The notes below the pieces were generated by a model, which worked only from the letters and a program-made list of their open reading frames with translations, made no database searches and was not told the origin of the DNA. 64,000 bases of DNA from Crocinitomicaceae bacterium. GTDB lineage: Bacteria > Bacteroidota > Bacteroidia > Flavobacteriales_D > Crocinitomicaceae. The number at the start of each line of letters is the position of its first letter. Position 1 is the first letter of the stretch. Location: assembly GCA_024643555.1 (NCBI GenBank), contig JAHEMQ010000117.1:1-64000 (forward strand). The letters run 5' to 3'. The position numbers and the translations under genes are program-made. Below, piece after piece: positions 1 to 9,914 of the stretch.

Positions 1-2669
1 CTGAATCTATCGGTGTGAGATCACCTTTGTTCTCGTAGCGATAAACGACCCAACTTGCGGTATCTGCAGCATTTCCAGAAGCATTTGCCGTGTAATCTCT
101 GAAACGACATTCAAAGTAACCACTAGCCAAGTTCAATGGATCCACTACTTTGATATTGATTGGACCACGTCCATAATCATAGGTTGGATTCGCCATGTAT
201 CCTTGCTCCATGATCGTTTTCTCAGATTCCGCCGTTAATTCCAAGGAACGATTTCCATTTCCGTATCCATCCAAACGTGTAATCAATGGTGAAGATCCGT
301 AGGAAATCATTTGTGCCGTTCCGTCTGCTTCTGGCATTGGATTGTGTGGGATGGCAGAAACTGGACTAATTGCCGTTCCATCATAGCTCAAACGAGAAGA
401 GATATAAGGAATTTTTTGTCCATCCAACAATAATGGATCATTTGGATTATATTCTTTAAACTGGTTGAAAGCATATGCAACCGCTACATAGTAATATGTT
501 TTGTGATTCACCAATTGGCGAGCACCTTGAGCAAAAGCATCTTCCTTAATTTGGAATGTATGTTGAATTCCTGCATTTGCACCTTTCACTTTTTCAACTG
601 GCACAGAGAATCCTAAGGCCTCATCGTACACAAAGTTGATGATACGAGCAATGTTATTTTTCTTATCACATTGAGCAACTAAGCGCGCTTTATCTGCATC
701 AGCGATATCCGCAATGGAGACATCTTCTGATTTCAATTGGAAGATTTGGTAACCCTCGAAACGGTAGAATCTGTCAACATTCGGGTCTGGGATGTTTACT
801 TCATCTTTTTCTTCATATTTCTCCTGATAGTTGTTCGATGAAGAAGGGTTTTCCAACATCAAAATCAACTCATTCTCTAATTCTTGAATGGTTAATTTCG
901 GCGCATCTGGAGGAGATAAAATTTTGAAACATGCGTCAAACAATGCCTGAGCTTTTGTATCGGCACGTTTCATCGCATCGACAGAAGCCATTAATCCACC
1001 TTCACTGCTTCTTCCATAAACGATACCAACTGTAATGTTATTCGTTGCACCCGGACGCAAAGTAAATGGTCCAGCGGATTGCACAAATCGTCTATCTCCT
1101 GGAGGGTTGTTATTTGTTGACTCATCCCAACCAGCAGGATATTGACCTGTCATATCTTGACCACCAGTTGACCATGAAAGTGGATCTGAAGTTCCTGGGA
1201 ACATATAATCACTCAATACAGTACCTTGATTTCCAAGTCCACCATAGTACATTTCTGCACCATTCGCCCATTTTCCTTCCATGAATCGGTAGTATTCTGC
1301 TGCAGGACCTGGGTCATTGTATGGGTAGGCTGAAGTGGATGTATAGTAAGTAAATCGACGCATACCAAAGCGCTCGTTATCGATGATACCATCAGAATAA
1401 CCAATACCTATTCCTTTATATACAATTCCACCATTTGCTAATGCATCTACAACGGTAGGTACTACTTCAGTTTGGGTTACTTCGTCAAAGTAAGGACCTG
1501 GATTATCGATTCCATCAGCATCTTGGTACGGTCCTTCGAAGAAGTCACATCCGATTGCAGGAGGATTCTCTCCATAACCTAATTTACCACCATCACTTTG
1601 GTCATTTAAATCTCCATTGTACATGTAACCAAGTCCACGAGAAACGTCACAACCCGCATAGTCATCGGCGTAGTTTCCAACGTCTGCATCCAAGTATTGG
1701 GCAAAATAAGTGTTGTAAAGTGTTTGAGTTCCACGGTTGATTAACTCGTAGTTATAGAATGTCATGCGGTTTACTTCATCATTTGTTGCAAATGAGAAAG
1801 CCTGAGCACGAATCTCCATTCCAATAGGATCACCACTTGTTTCCGTGTGAATGTTTCCTTTGTCGTTAAATACCCACCAGTGCGTTTCATCACCATAAAG
1901 TGAAACACGACGGTCTACGCCACATTCGATATCATCACGACCTAAAATATCGTCATACCAAGGGTGGTCTCCGTTATCTGGATTATAAGATCCATCCCCA
2001 TCTCTATCATAAAATGGTGCTAACCAATAATCTTGTCCACGAGAAACATCACCATGAGCTGGCCACCCATAGATGCGATTCATCTCATCGTTCGTCAGCG
2101 CTTGAACATCATTACAGCCTTCAGTTGCCACACCATGTCCACATTCCCACCAGATATTGAAGCGAATGACTTCAGCTTTGCGAATTGTATAGAATTTATC
2201 GTAAGCGATACATTGATCTGGGTCAATATTAGCCTCGCCAAAATCGCGCGTTACTCCAGCACCTAGTGGATTTCCCGGGTCAAAATCTCCTGTACCAGGT
2301 GTAGCTGTTAACGGACCAGGCCAAAAGTCATTTCCATTTCGGTAACGTAGGGCCGCCAATTTAAGCTGGCCATTCACATCTGTACCACCCATCCAAAGGG
2401 CTCCGGCAAAAATCGCATAACGCTTACTTCCTTTCGGCACCTCGTAAGCGGCTACTCCAGCAGCACGATTTTGGAACATACTTCCACCCTGCTCAATTAA
2501 CGCTTTCACGTCATTGAACTCCATGTATAATTTTGCCGTTGCAGGACTACAATTCGCCCCTTTTGGTTTTGGGTTCGGCTTATCCATTTTGTCATTCGGA
2601 CCTAAATAAGCCAATGCGTTAAACACTAATGTAACCCCAAAAAACGTTGCAAATAATTGCTTTTTCATA
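1..2669 (-). CDS. Large secreted protein of uncharacterised family (partial, C-terminus outside window)
   Basis: Open minus-strand frame from ATG at 2669 (MKKQLFATFFGVTLVFNALAYLGPNDKMDKPNPKPKG...) reading without stop to the left edge; N-terminal signal peptide; starts 20 bp after the TonB-dependent receptor stop. Not in the ORF track because it is truncated. Confidence 0.85.
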
Positions 2670-2689
2670 TCTATACGTTTATTGCTTTC

Positions 2690-5600
2690 TTAAAAATCAA
2701 ATTTCACTCCTAAACGGATGGTTCTAGGAGAACTAATATTAAATGGATTTTGAATCTTCATCATGTAATAATCACGGAAAGACTGCTCATCTGTTTGGTT
2801 TTGAATCGATGTTTGGCTCGAAGCAGCTGCTAAGTATCCATCATCATTCCAGTTTCCAGTTGCACGGTATACATTTAATTTGTTGAATTGATTAAACATA
2901 TTCGTTACACGCACATACACATTCAAGAAAGCAACTTTCTTTTTGTTGTCTTTGTTTCCATATTGTAGGTTGAATGTTTTATCCAACTGCATATCCAAAC
3001 GGTAAGACCAAGGCAAACGTGAACCATTCAAGGTACCATTAATACCCGCGTTCAAGTTACCGATTCCCTCATCTGTAATAAACGTTTGAGAAGAATAAGG
3101 AGACCCTGAATAGAAGTTAGAGAAAATGTTCAATCCTGTATTTTCAAGTATTTTAGATTTTCCAATTACTGGACCATTGTAGTCTTTTCCTTCACCATAA
3201 CGGTAATCAAAAGTCACTGCAAATGCATGACGTTGATCATAGCTATAAGGGAAAATGTTACGTAAGTTTGGTAAACCTGCATTGACTAAAGCTCCCATTG
3301 AAGTCGCATCAGACCCTGTACCATCAGCAAACTGTAAGGTATAGTTCGCTGTCATACGGATATTTCCTGTTTGTCTTAAGTCGTAAGCGATTGTCATACC
3401 TTTTACTGTTCCAAAATCTCTATTTCCATACGTTTTGTACGTTGCTGGATATGCTTGGAAAATATTCACCAACTGTACATTATTACGTTGTTCACGGTAG
3501 AACGCAGAAATTTTAACAGAGGAGGTGCGCGTTAACACTTGTTGGAAACCTAATTCGTAATCAACCGTTTTTTCTGGTTTCAAATTCGCATTGTTAATCA
3601 CTGCGTTACGAGATTGGATGTATTGGTATTCGTACGGGTCAAAACGGTATCCTGAAGTTGGTCGTTTCGTTAAGATGTCGTAGTGAGCAAAGAACGATGC
3701 CTCCTCCGAAATAGGGAATGAGAATGCCACACGAGGCATTACATTTACTTGTGCTTTGTAATCTGCAAAAGCATCTGCTGTTGGAGAAGTTAAAGATGGA
3801 TCTTGTAACCAAGGAGCAATTCCGTTCGGACCTTCAACTAACTTCGGATCCTCGATTGGAGTACCAGCAGCGTTGAACCAAGTCATTCCAGTTCTAAATC
3901 CTTTGATTTCAGTTGGATTCTTCACATCGTTCACGTAAACGATATTGTCATCTGCCATACCATTTGGCAAGTTCACCCATGCATATTGGTTAGGATCACT
4001 TTCTTTCAATGCGCGAACTTCTTTTACTGTTTTTGCGTTGTAGAATAAATATTGATCTTTCAATACGGGTTGATTCGCATCAAATACATCCACACGTACA
4101 CCAACGTTGAATACGATGTCATTAAATGCAAATTTATCCATAATGTATCCAGCCATGTAAATTGGTTGGAATGCCCCTACGAATCTTTTGTAGTTATGAT
4201 TTTGGTCAAATTCGTTGAAGTATTTATTGATGTCCGTGTTTCCTTTTACCTTCTTACCTGTATGGTCAAAACCGTAATAAGAAACGAACGAGTTCCCACT
4301 GTTTAATAATTCATCCGGAGAGAACATGTCATATTGGAATAAATTCGGGTCGTAACTATCGATATCGACAAAGTCATCCCCTGCTACATTTATACCTAAC
4401 TTCTTTCTCAAGTTATAATCGAAGAAGGATTGGTTGTCATTATTTAACTGTCCACCGTATTCGCCTGTTCCACTAGTGTAAGCGTAACCTGAATTTAATC
4501 GGTCGTAAGTAATCGCTTTAAATGATCCTGAATCAGATACTACCCCACTGTTCATGTCTAATTCCTTAATATGGAAGTTTGTCAATTGTCGTGCTATCGA
4601 CCAAATTCCTGTAGGACCAAAATCACCACTTGACCAACCACGGTCAACTCGTTGTTCGTATTCGAAACCTAGGGAAATACTGTGGTCTCCAATAATTACT
4701 GATCCAGCACCAGTTACACGGAACTGATCATTCTCGAAACGTCCGAATCCATTATAAGGTGCTCCGATATTACTCCAAATTCCATAAACGCTTTGAGGAG
4801 CATCCCCATTTCTTAATGCATTTCCAGCATTGATTTGCGTTAAGTTTTCAAAGTGTCCAAATGGTGAACCTTCGTAAATGTTAAAGTATTGTGTAGTGAT
4901 TGCTGCCAATGCTGCATTTGTTTCAGACGGAGTAAAATCTACTTGAACATCTTTGAATCCATCATGCACATACATTTGAGTCGCATCATTAAATGTGTAA
5001 GATGGACGACGTGTTGTTACAAATTTACCTACGTAACCGTAGTTAAATAAATTGAATTGGTGTTTAGGATCGTATGACTCACTGAATGATTTCGAGTAAT
5101 CCACCATTAAACTGTACAATGCCGATTTAATTTTTGAGCTACTTCCTTCGCGTTCGTTGTTAAAACGTTGCGTCAAACGTCCAAATACACGGTAATCATA
5201 TGATTTGCTGTATCCAAAATTGGTAAAATTCAATAGTGATCCACTGTAAGAATAACTACTTCCTGTATTGTAGTTCATGGATGCACCAAACTGCAAGTTG
5301 ACAGATGGCCCGGTATTTACATCAATTTTCGCTTGTCCAGAATAAACTGTATTTCGTGCGTTCATTCTCCATGCCACTTTTTCGAAATCACTTTCTCGAA
5401 GGAATAAAGCATTGTGGAAAGTTCCGAATCCTGTTGAGTTTGGTCTTAATGGATTCGCTAACAATTCATCGCGCACCTCTTTTTTAACTCGGTATCCACC
5501 ACCAGCAAGAGGTCGACCATCCAATTGGTCCGTCATGTTTGCTGAAATCAAGAATCCCAATCTTGGTTTTGTTTTCTTTCCTGTTGAATCACGTTGCATC

Positions 5601-6442
5601 CATAATGGACCAGACAACATCCCTTCTACCAGGTTATAACCATATTTATCCAATCCGAAAACTTTTCCGTCGTATCCATTTGGATCTGCTCCTTTAAAAT
5701 AAAGACCGGAAGATACACCTTCAATTGAACCAAAATAAACAGCAGATGGACCTCGCGTTGTAATGGAGATGATACCACCAGTAACGTCACCGTAGTTAGC
5801 CGGCACACCACCCGTAATCACGGACACTTCTTCTAGAGCTGATTTAGGAATGTTTGCAGACCCCCTTACTTTGATTCCATCGATGTAGTAATATGTACCG
5901 TCAGAACGTGAACCGCGAACGGAAATGGCGCCAGAGCCTTCATTTGAATTGACACCACCAACTGATCGTGCGACACCATCCGCTGAACGCACTGGCATTC
6001 TGCTGATGTCCTCACGTGTAACTGTCGCACCAGATGCACCACCATTTTTATCAATTAATGGCACTTTATAGATGATAACTTTTACCTCTTGCTCATCTTT
6101 GACTTTTTTCGCAAGAGTCAAATTATCCAAGAATGTAATACGATCTGGCGAGATTGAAACCCCTGTCATCACCGACATATTGTACCCGGAGATTGCGTTA
6201 GAAAAGTGCAAATCATAGGTTCCCGGAGGAATACCATTGATTTGGAATTTTCCTTGGATATCCGTTGAAGCACCACTTTTAATTTGGTCCCCTTGTTTCA
6301 ATAGAACTTTACAAAGCTCAATTGGCTGCCCTGTTGATTCGTCCTTAATTGTCCCTTTTAGGGTACCAAGACCCGATTGAGAGAATGCATAAGTGCTTGC
6401 GAACAAAACACTTAGTAACAATAACTTTAGTTTACCCACCAT
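2690..6442 (-). CDS. TonB-dependent receptor with N-terminal carboxypeptidase regulatory-like domain
   Basis: Signal peptide MVGKLKLLLLSVLFASTYAFSQ, then GTLKGTIKDESTGQPIELCKVLLKQGD (CarboxypepD_reg-like), plug motif (SADGVARSVGGVNSNEGSGAISVRGSRSDGTYYYIDGIKVRG) and long beta-barrel. Track start at 6571 adds 43 aa before the signal peptide; ATG at 6442 is the likely start. Confidence 0.93.
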   Translation of the reverse strand: MVGKLKLLLLSVLFASTYAFSQSGLGTLKGTIKDESTGQPIELCKVLLKQGDQIKSGASTDIQGKFQINGIPPGTYDLHFSNAISGYNMSVMTGVSISPDRITFLDNLTLAKKVKDEQEVKVIIYKVPLIDKNGGASGATVTREDISRMPVRSADGVARSVGGVNSNEGSGAISVRGSRSDGTYYYIDGIKVRGSANIPKSALEEVSVITGGVPANYGDVTGGIISITTRGPSAVYFGSIEGVSSGLYFKGADPNGYDGKVFGLDKYGYNLVEGMLSGPLWMQRDSTGKKTKPRLGFLISANMTDQLDGRPLAGGGYRVKKEVRDELLANPLRPNSTGFGTFHNALFLRESDFEKVAWRMNARNTVYSGQAKIDVNTGPSVNLQFGASMNYNTGSSYSYSGSLLNFTNFGYSKSYDYRVFGRLTQRFNNEREGSSSKIKSALYSLMVDYSKSFSESYDPKHQFNLFNYGYVGKFVTTRRPSYTFNDATQMYVHDGFKDVQVDFTPSETNAALAAITTQYFNIYEGSPFGHFENLTQINAGNALRNGDAPQSVYGIWSNIGAPYNGFGRFENDQFRVTGAGSVIIGDHSISLGFEYEQRVDRGWSSGDFGPTGIWSIARQLTNFHIKELDMNSGVVSDSGSFKAITYDRLNSGYAYTSGTGEYGGQLNNDNQSFFDYNLRKKLGINVAGDDFVDIDSYDPNLFQYDMFSPDELLNSGNSFVSYYGFDHTGKKVKGNTDINKYFNEFDQNHNYKRFVGAFQPIYMAGYIMDKFAFNDIVFNVGVRVDVFDANQPVLKDQYLFYNAKTVKEVRALKESDPNQYAWVNLPNGMADDNIVYVNDVKNPTEIKGFRTGMTWFNAAGTPIEDPKLVEGPNGIAPWLQDPSLTSPTADAFADYKAQVNVMPRVAFSFPISEEASFFAHYDILTKRPTSGYRFDPYEYQYIQSRNAVINNANLKPEKTVDYELGFQQVLTRTSSVKISAFYREQRNNVQLVNIFQAYPATYKTYGNRDFGTVKGMTIAYDLRQTGNIRMTANYTLQFADGTGSDATSMGALVNAGLPNLRNIFPYSYDQRHAFAVTFDYRYGEGKDYNGPVIGKSKILENTGLNIFSNFYSGSPYSSQTFITDEGIGNLNAGINGTLNGSRLPWSYRLDMQLDKTFNLQYGNKDNKKKVAFLNVYVRVTNMFNQFNKLNVYRATGNWNDDGYLAAASSQTSIQNQTDEQSFRDYYMMKIQNPFNISSPRTIRLGVKFDF

Positions 6443-6598
6443 AAGAATGCGTATAAATTTTACTATATCTCGTTTTTTAAAGATTGTAAATATAGAAAAA
6501 TCCATATTGATTTCCTTAAAAAAGCTAAAAAAAAGTAATTCGAAATTAATGTGCACCTTTGTCATGTTCATATTTAGGAAATATTAATTCTACATTAA

Positions 6599-7222
6599 AT
6601 GTCTTCGACTATTAACGTAATCCAATTAACAAATGAGGGGTGCTTGATTGTTTATGATAAAAAACACACCTTAAATTCCTATTCAGAGAAAGTGCTTTTC
6701 ATCGAGGAGACAACTAAATGGAACGAAATTCAGCACGAAGCAAGAAAAGTGGAATTTATTGGAATACGAACCTTGCGTAATTTCTGTGGAATTGATTCCG
6801 CCATTTTTTATTCCCCCTCAGGAAAACCAACTTTGGACCCTGCACTTCAAAAAGAGATTTCAATCAGTCATTCTCGTCATTTTTGTGCATTGGCCTATGG
6901 TGATTCTGAGCTTGGTTTGGACATTGAAGAAATCAATGAACGCATATTAAAGGTCCAATCTAAGTTTATTCATGAAAAAGAACGAAGTTTTTTTCGTGAA
7001 GACCTTGCCACCGTACTAACGAAGCTTTGGTGTATGAAAGAAGCGATGTTTAAATTGAACAATCGAAAAGGCATTGACTTCAAAACAGAAATGCTGGTAG
7101 AATCTAACGATGGGGACGTCTATTTTGGGAAAATGTTATGTGAAGACGGATGGAGAAAAACAAAAATGCACTGTTTTCAAGTGGACATGCTTATTTTTTG
7201 TCTTTGTACCTATTTCGACTAA
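6599..7222 (+). CDS. 4'-phosphopantetheinyl transferase superfamily protein
   Basis: Motifs LGLDIEEINERI and LTKLWCMKEAMFKL typical of Sfp-type PPTases. Confidence 0.85.
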   Translation: MSSTINVIQLTNEGCLIVYDKKHTLNSYSEKVLFIEETTKWNEIQHEARKVEFIGIRTLRNFCGIDSAIFYSPSGKPTLDPALQKEISISHSRHFCALAYGDSELGLDIEEINERILKVQSKFIHEKERSFFREDLATVLTKLWCMKEAMFKLNNRKGIDFKTEMLVESNDGDVYFGKMLCEDGWRKTKMHCFQVDMLIFCLCTYFD

Positions 7223-8052
7223 AATTTGGCTTTTAAACTAAGATCCAAGGATTTCACGGAATGCGTTAATGCTCCCATCGAAATGAACTGAACACCAGTT
7301 TCCGCATATGGACGAATATTTTCAATTGTAATTCCGCCAGAAGCCTCTGTTTCGTATTCATCAGGAATCATTTTTAATGCTGTTTGAAGCTCCTCCGGAG
7401 TGAAATTGTCTAACATGATGCGATTTACTCCTCCTTGTCGCAGTACTTGTTCTAATTCCTCCATGGAGCGCACTTCAATTTCGATTTTCAATTGCTTTCC
7501 TGTTTCCGTTAAATATTGCTGTGTTTTTTGAATGGCCTGTTGAATTCCCCCGGCATAGTCAATGTGGTTATCCTTCAACATAATCATATCATACAATCCA
7601 AATCGATGGTTTTCGCCACCTCCTATTTTCACTGCCCATTTTTCTAAAAACCTCATCCCCGGAGTGGTTTTTCTTGTATCCAAGATGCGTGTCGAACATC
7701 CTTTAATTTTTTCAAGGACTGTTGCTGTTTGCGTGGCAATACCGCTCATGCGTTGCATGCAATTCAATACCAGTCGTTCCGTACTGAGTATTGTTCGAGA
7801 GGACCCGTGAACTTCGAATACGATGTCCCCTATTTCCACATGATCACCATCGACTTTATAGCACTCCATTTTGATATCGGGGTCCACTAATTGATAAATT
7901 CGTTTAGCAACATCCAAGCCAGCAAGAATTCCAGGCTCTTTTACCAAAAGTGAGGCTTTTCCTTGGGCACCTTCTGGAATACACGCAAGCGTTGAGTGAT
8001 CCCCGTCACCTAAATCTTCCTGTAAGGATTTTTGAATGAATTCATCTAACAT
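7219..8052 (-). CDS. nadC: Nicotinate-nucleotide pyrophosphorylase (carboxylating)
   Basis: EDLGDGDHST, ILDTRKTTPGMRFLEKWAVKIGGGENHRFGLYDMIMLKDNH, EASGGI motifs. Confidence 0.96.
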   Translation of the reverse strand: MLDEFIQKSLQEDLGDGDHSTLACIPEGAQGKASLLVKEPGILAGLDVAKRIYQLVDPDIKMECYKVDGDHVEIGDIVFEVHGSSRTILSTERLVLNCMQRMSGIATQTATVLEKIKGCSTRILDTRKTTPGMRFLEKWAVKIGGGENHRFGLYDMIMLKDNHIDYAGGIQQAIQKTQQYLTETGKQLKIEIEVRSMEELEQVLRQGGVNRIMLDNFTPEELQTALKMIPDEYETEASGGITIENIRPYAETGVQFISMGALTHSVKSLDLSLKAKF

Positions 8053-8056
8053 GCAA

Positions 8057-8064
8057 CAAAGATA
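8057..8064 (-). promoter_or_regulatory. -7 box TATCTTTG 4 nt upstream of nadC ATG
   Basis: Exact TAnnTTTG match, N4 to start codon at 8052. Confidence 0.65.
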
Positions 8065-8108
8065 GCATTGCTCATCTTCATCTGAAACATTGTGCTTAAT
8101 TTTATCTC

Positions 8109-9914
8109 ATGGAAAGCCATTCCTCCCTCGTTCTTGAAAAAATTAAGGTGCTGCCAAATGAAGCAGGAGTTTATCAGTTTTACAATCAAAAAGGAGAAGT
8201 CATTTACGTTGGAAAAGCAAAAAACTTATTTAAACGCGTTCACTCCTACTTCAAAGCTAATCATACGGAGGGAAAAACCCGCGCGTTAGTCAAAAACATT
8301 GCGGATATTAAGTTTACGGTTGTTTCCTCTGAATTGGATGCCTTGCTTTTGGAAAACAACTTGATTAAGTCTTATCGTCCTCGCTACAACATACTTCTCA
8401 AAGACGACAAAACCTATCCTTGGATTGTGGTTAAAAACGAGGATTTTCCAAGGGTATTCAGTACACGACGAAAGGTCAAAGATGGCTCGCGTTATTATGG
8501 TCCTTATCCCAATGGCCGCGTCATGCATACCTTATTGCAATTGATTCGTGAATTATTCACGTTGCGGACATGTCAACTGGACTTAAGTGATGAAAAAATC
8601 AGTCAAGGAAAACACAAGGTATGTTTGGAATACCACATAGGAAAATGTGCTGCCCCATGCGTAGGAAAACAGTCCAAAGTTGAGTATGCCGGCATGTTGG
8701 ACTCGATCGAATTACTCTTGCAAGGAAAGACATATGCACTGACCCAATCGCTCAAAAAACAGATGTTACTTTATGCAGAAAAATACGCATTTGAATCTGC
8801 TCAAAACATCAAAGAAATCATTGAGCAAATTGAAAAATACCAATCGAAATCAACCATTGTTTCTCCGACTGTTCAAGAAGTAGATGTGCTCACATTTGAG
8901 GCGGATGAAACGAACATTTATTTCAATTACTTAGTGGTACGAGAAGGGGCGATTGTGCACACGTATACTTCACATGTTGGCATCGGATTAACGGAGGATC
9001 AATCTCATATTTTTACGTATGTTCTCCCTCAACTGCGCATGAATTTTGAAAGTTCATCAAAGGAAGTTTTGATCAGTGAAAAAATGACCAGCGTTTTTCC
9101 GGATTTTATTTTTTCAAGTCCCCTAAGAGGGGATAAAAAAAAGTTGCTTGAACTTTCCTTGAACAACGTGAAGCATTATCGCTTACAACTACGAAAAAGG
9201 GAAATGAATCGCGTTTCAGAGCATGGTGGAATGGATGCGCTCATTGAATTACAACAGTCGTTAAATCTAACCGATTTACCACAGCATATTGAGTGTTTTG
9301 ACAATTCAAACCTTCAAGGAACAAATGCGGTTTCCTCCTGTGTGGTCTTTAAAAATGGTGTTCCAAGCAAAGCCGATTATCGACATTTTAACGTAAAAAC
9401 AGTGGTTGGACCCGACGATTTTAGCACCATGAAAGAAGTCGTATTTCGTCGCTATCATCGCTTGATTTCGGAAGAACAATCATTGCCTCAGTTGATTATC
9501 ATTGATGGTGGGAAAGGACAATTAAGTGCTGCCATGGAGTCCATTCATGAACTTGGCATTTCAGATCAAGTCAGTGTTTTTGGGCTTGCCAAGCGAATGG
9601 AGGAATTATTTCGTCCAAATCATTCCCAATCAATCTTATTAGATCGTCGATCGAAGGGGCTGAAATTAGTTCAACACATGCGGGATGAAGCGCATCGCTT
9701 CGGCATTACGCATCACCGAAATAAACGTAGTAAAAATTCCTTTGAAACAGAATTAGCTTCAGTGAAAGGAATTGGCGAAAAAACCTGGACACTTCTGCTA
9801 AAAGAATTTAAATCAGTTGAAAAAATAAAAGCCCTCACCAGCGAGGAATTGATAAAAAAAATAGGACAAGCGAAGGCGCTTATCCTATTTGATTATTTTC
9901 AATCCAATCGGTGA
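8109..9914 (+). CDS. uvrC: Excinuclease ABC subunit UvrC
   Basis: LPNEAGVYQFYNQKGEVIYVGKAKNLFKRV (GIY-YIG), HIECFDNSNLQGTNAVSSCVVF, HhH C-terminus. Confidence 0.97.
   Translation: MESHSSLVLEKIKVLPNEAGVYQFYNQKGEVIYVGKAKNLFKRVHSYFKANHTEGKTRALVKNIADIKFTVVSSELDALLLENNLIKSYRPRYNILLKDDKTYPWIVVKNEDFPRVFSTRRKVKDGSRYYGPYPNGRVMHTLLQLIRELFTLRTCQLDLSDEKISQGKHKVCLEYHIGKCAAPCVGKQSKVEYAGMLDSIELLLQGKTYALTQSLKKQMLLYAEKYAFESAQNIKEIIEQIEKYQSKSTIVSPTVQEVDVLTFEADETNIYFNYLVVREGAIVHTYTSHVGIGLTEDQSHIFTYVLPQLRMNFESSSKEVLISEKMTSVFPDFIFSSPLRGDKKKLLELSLNNVKHYRLQLRKREMNRVSEHGGMDALIELQQSLNLTDLPQHIECFDNSNLQGTNAVSSCVVFKNGVPSKADYRHFNVKTVVGPDDFSTMKEVVFRRYHRLISEEQSLPQLIIIDGGKGQLSAAMESIHELGISDQVSVFGLAKRMEELFRPNHSQSILLDRRSKGLKLVQHMRDEAHRFGITHHRNKRSKNSFETELASVKGIGEKTWTLLLKEFKSVEKIKALTSEELIKKIGQAKALILFDYFQSNR

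Noticed and set aside
1066-2266. Small plus-strand ORFs (1066, 1555, 1900, 2033) in the first 2.3 kb
   Set aside because: They are antisense to the open minus-strand frame of the truncated large secreted protein and have low-complexity His-rich composition typical of shadow ORFs.
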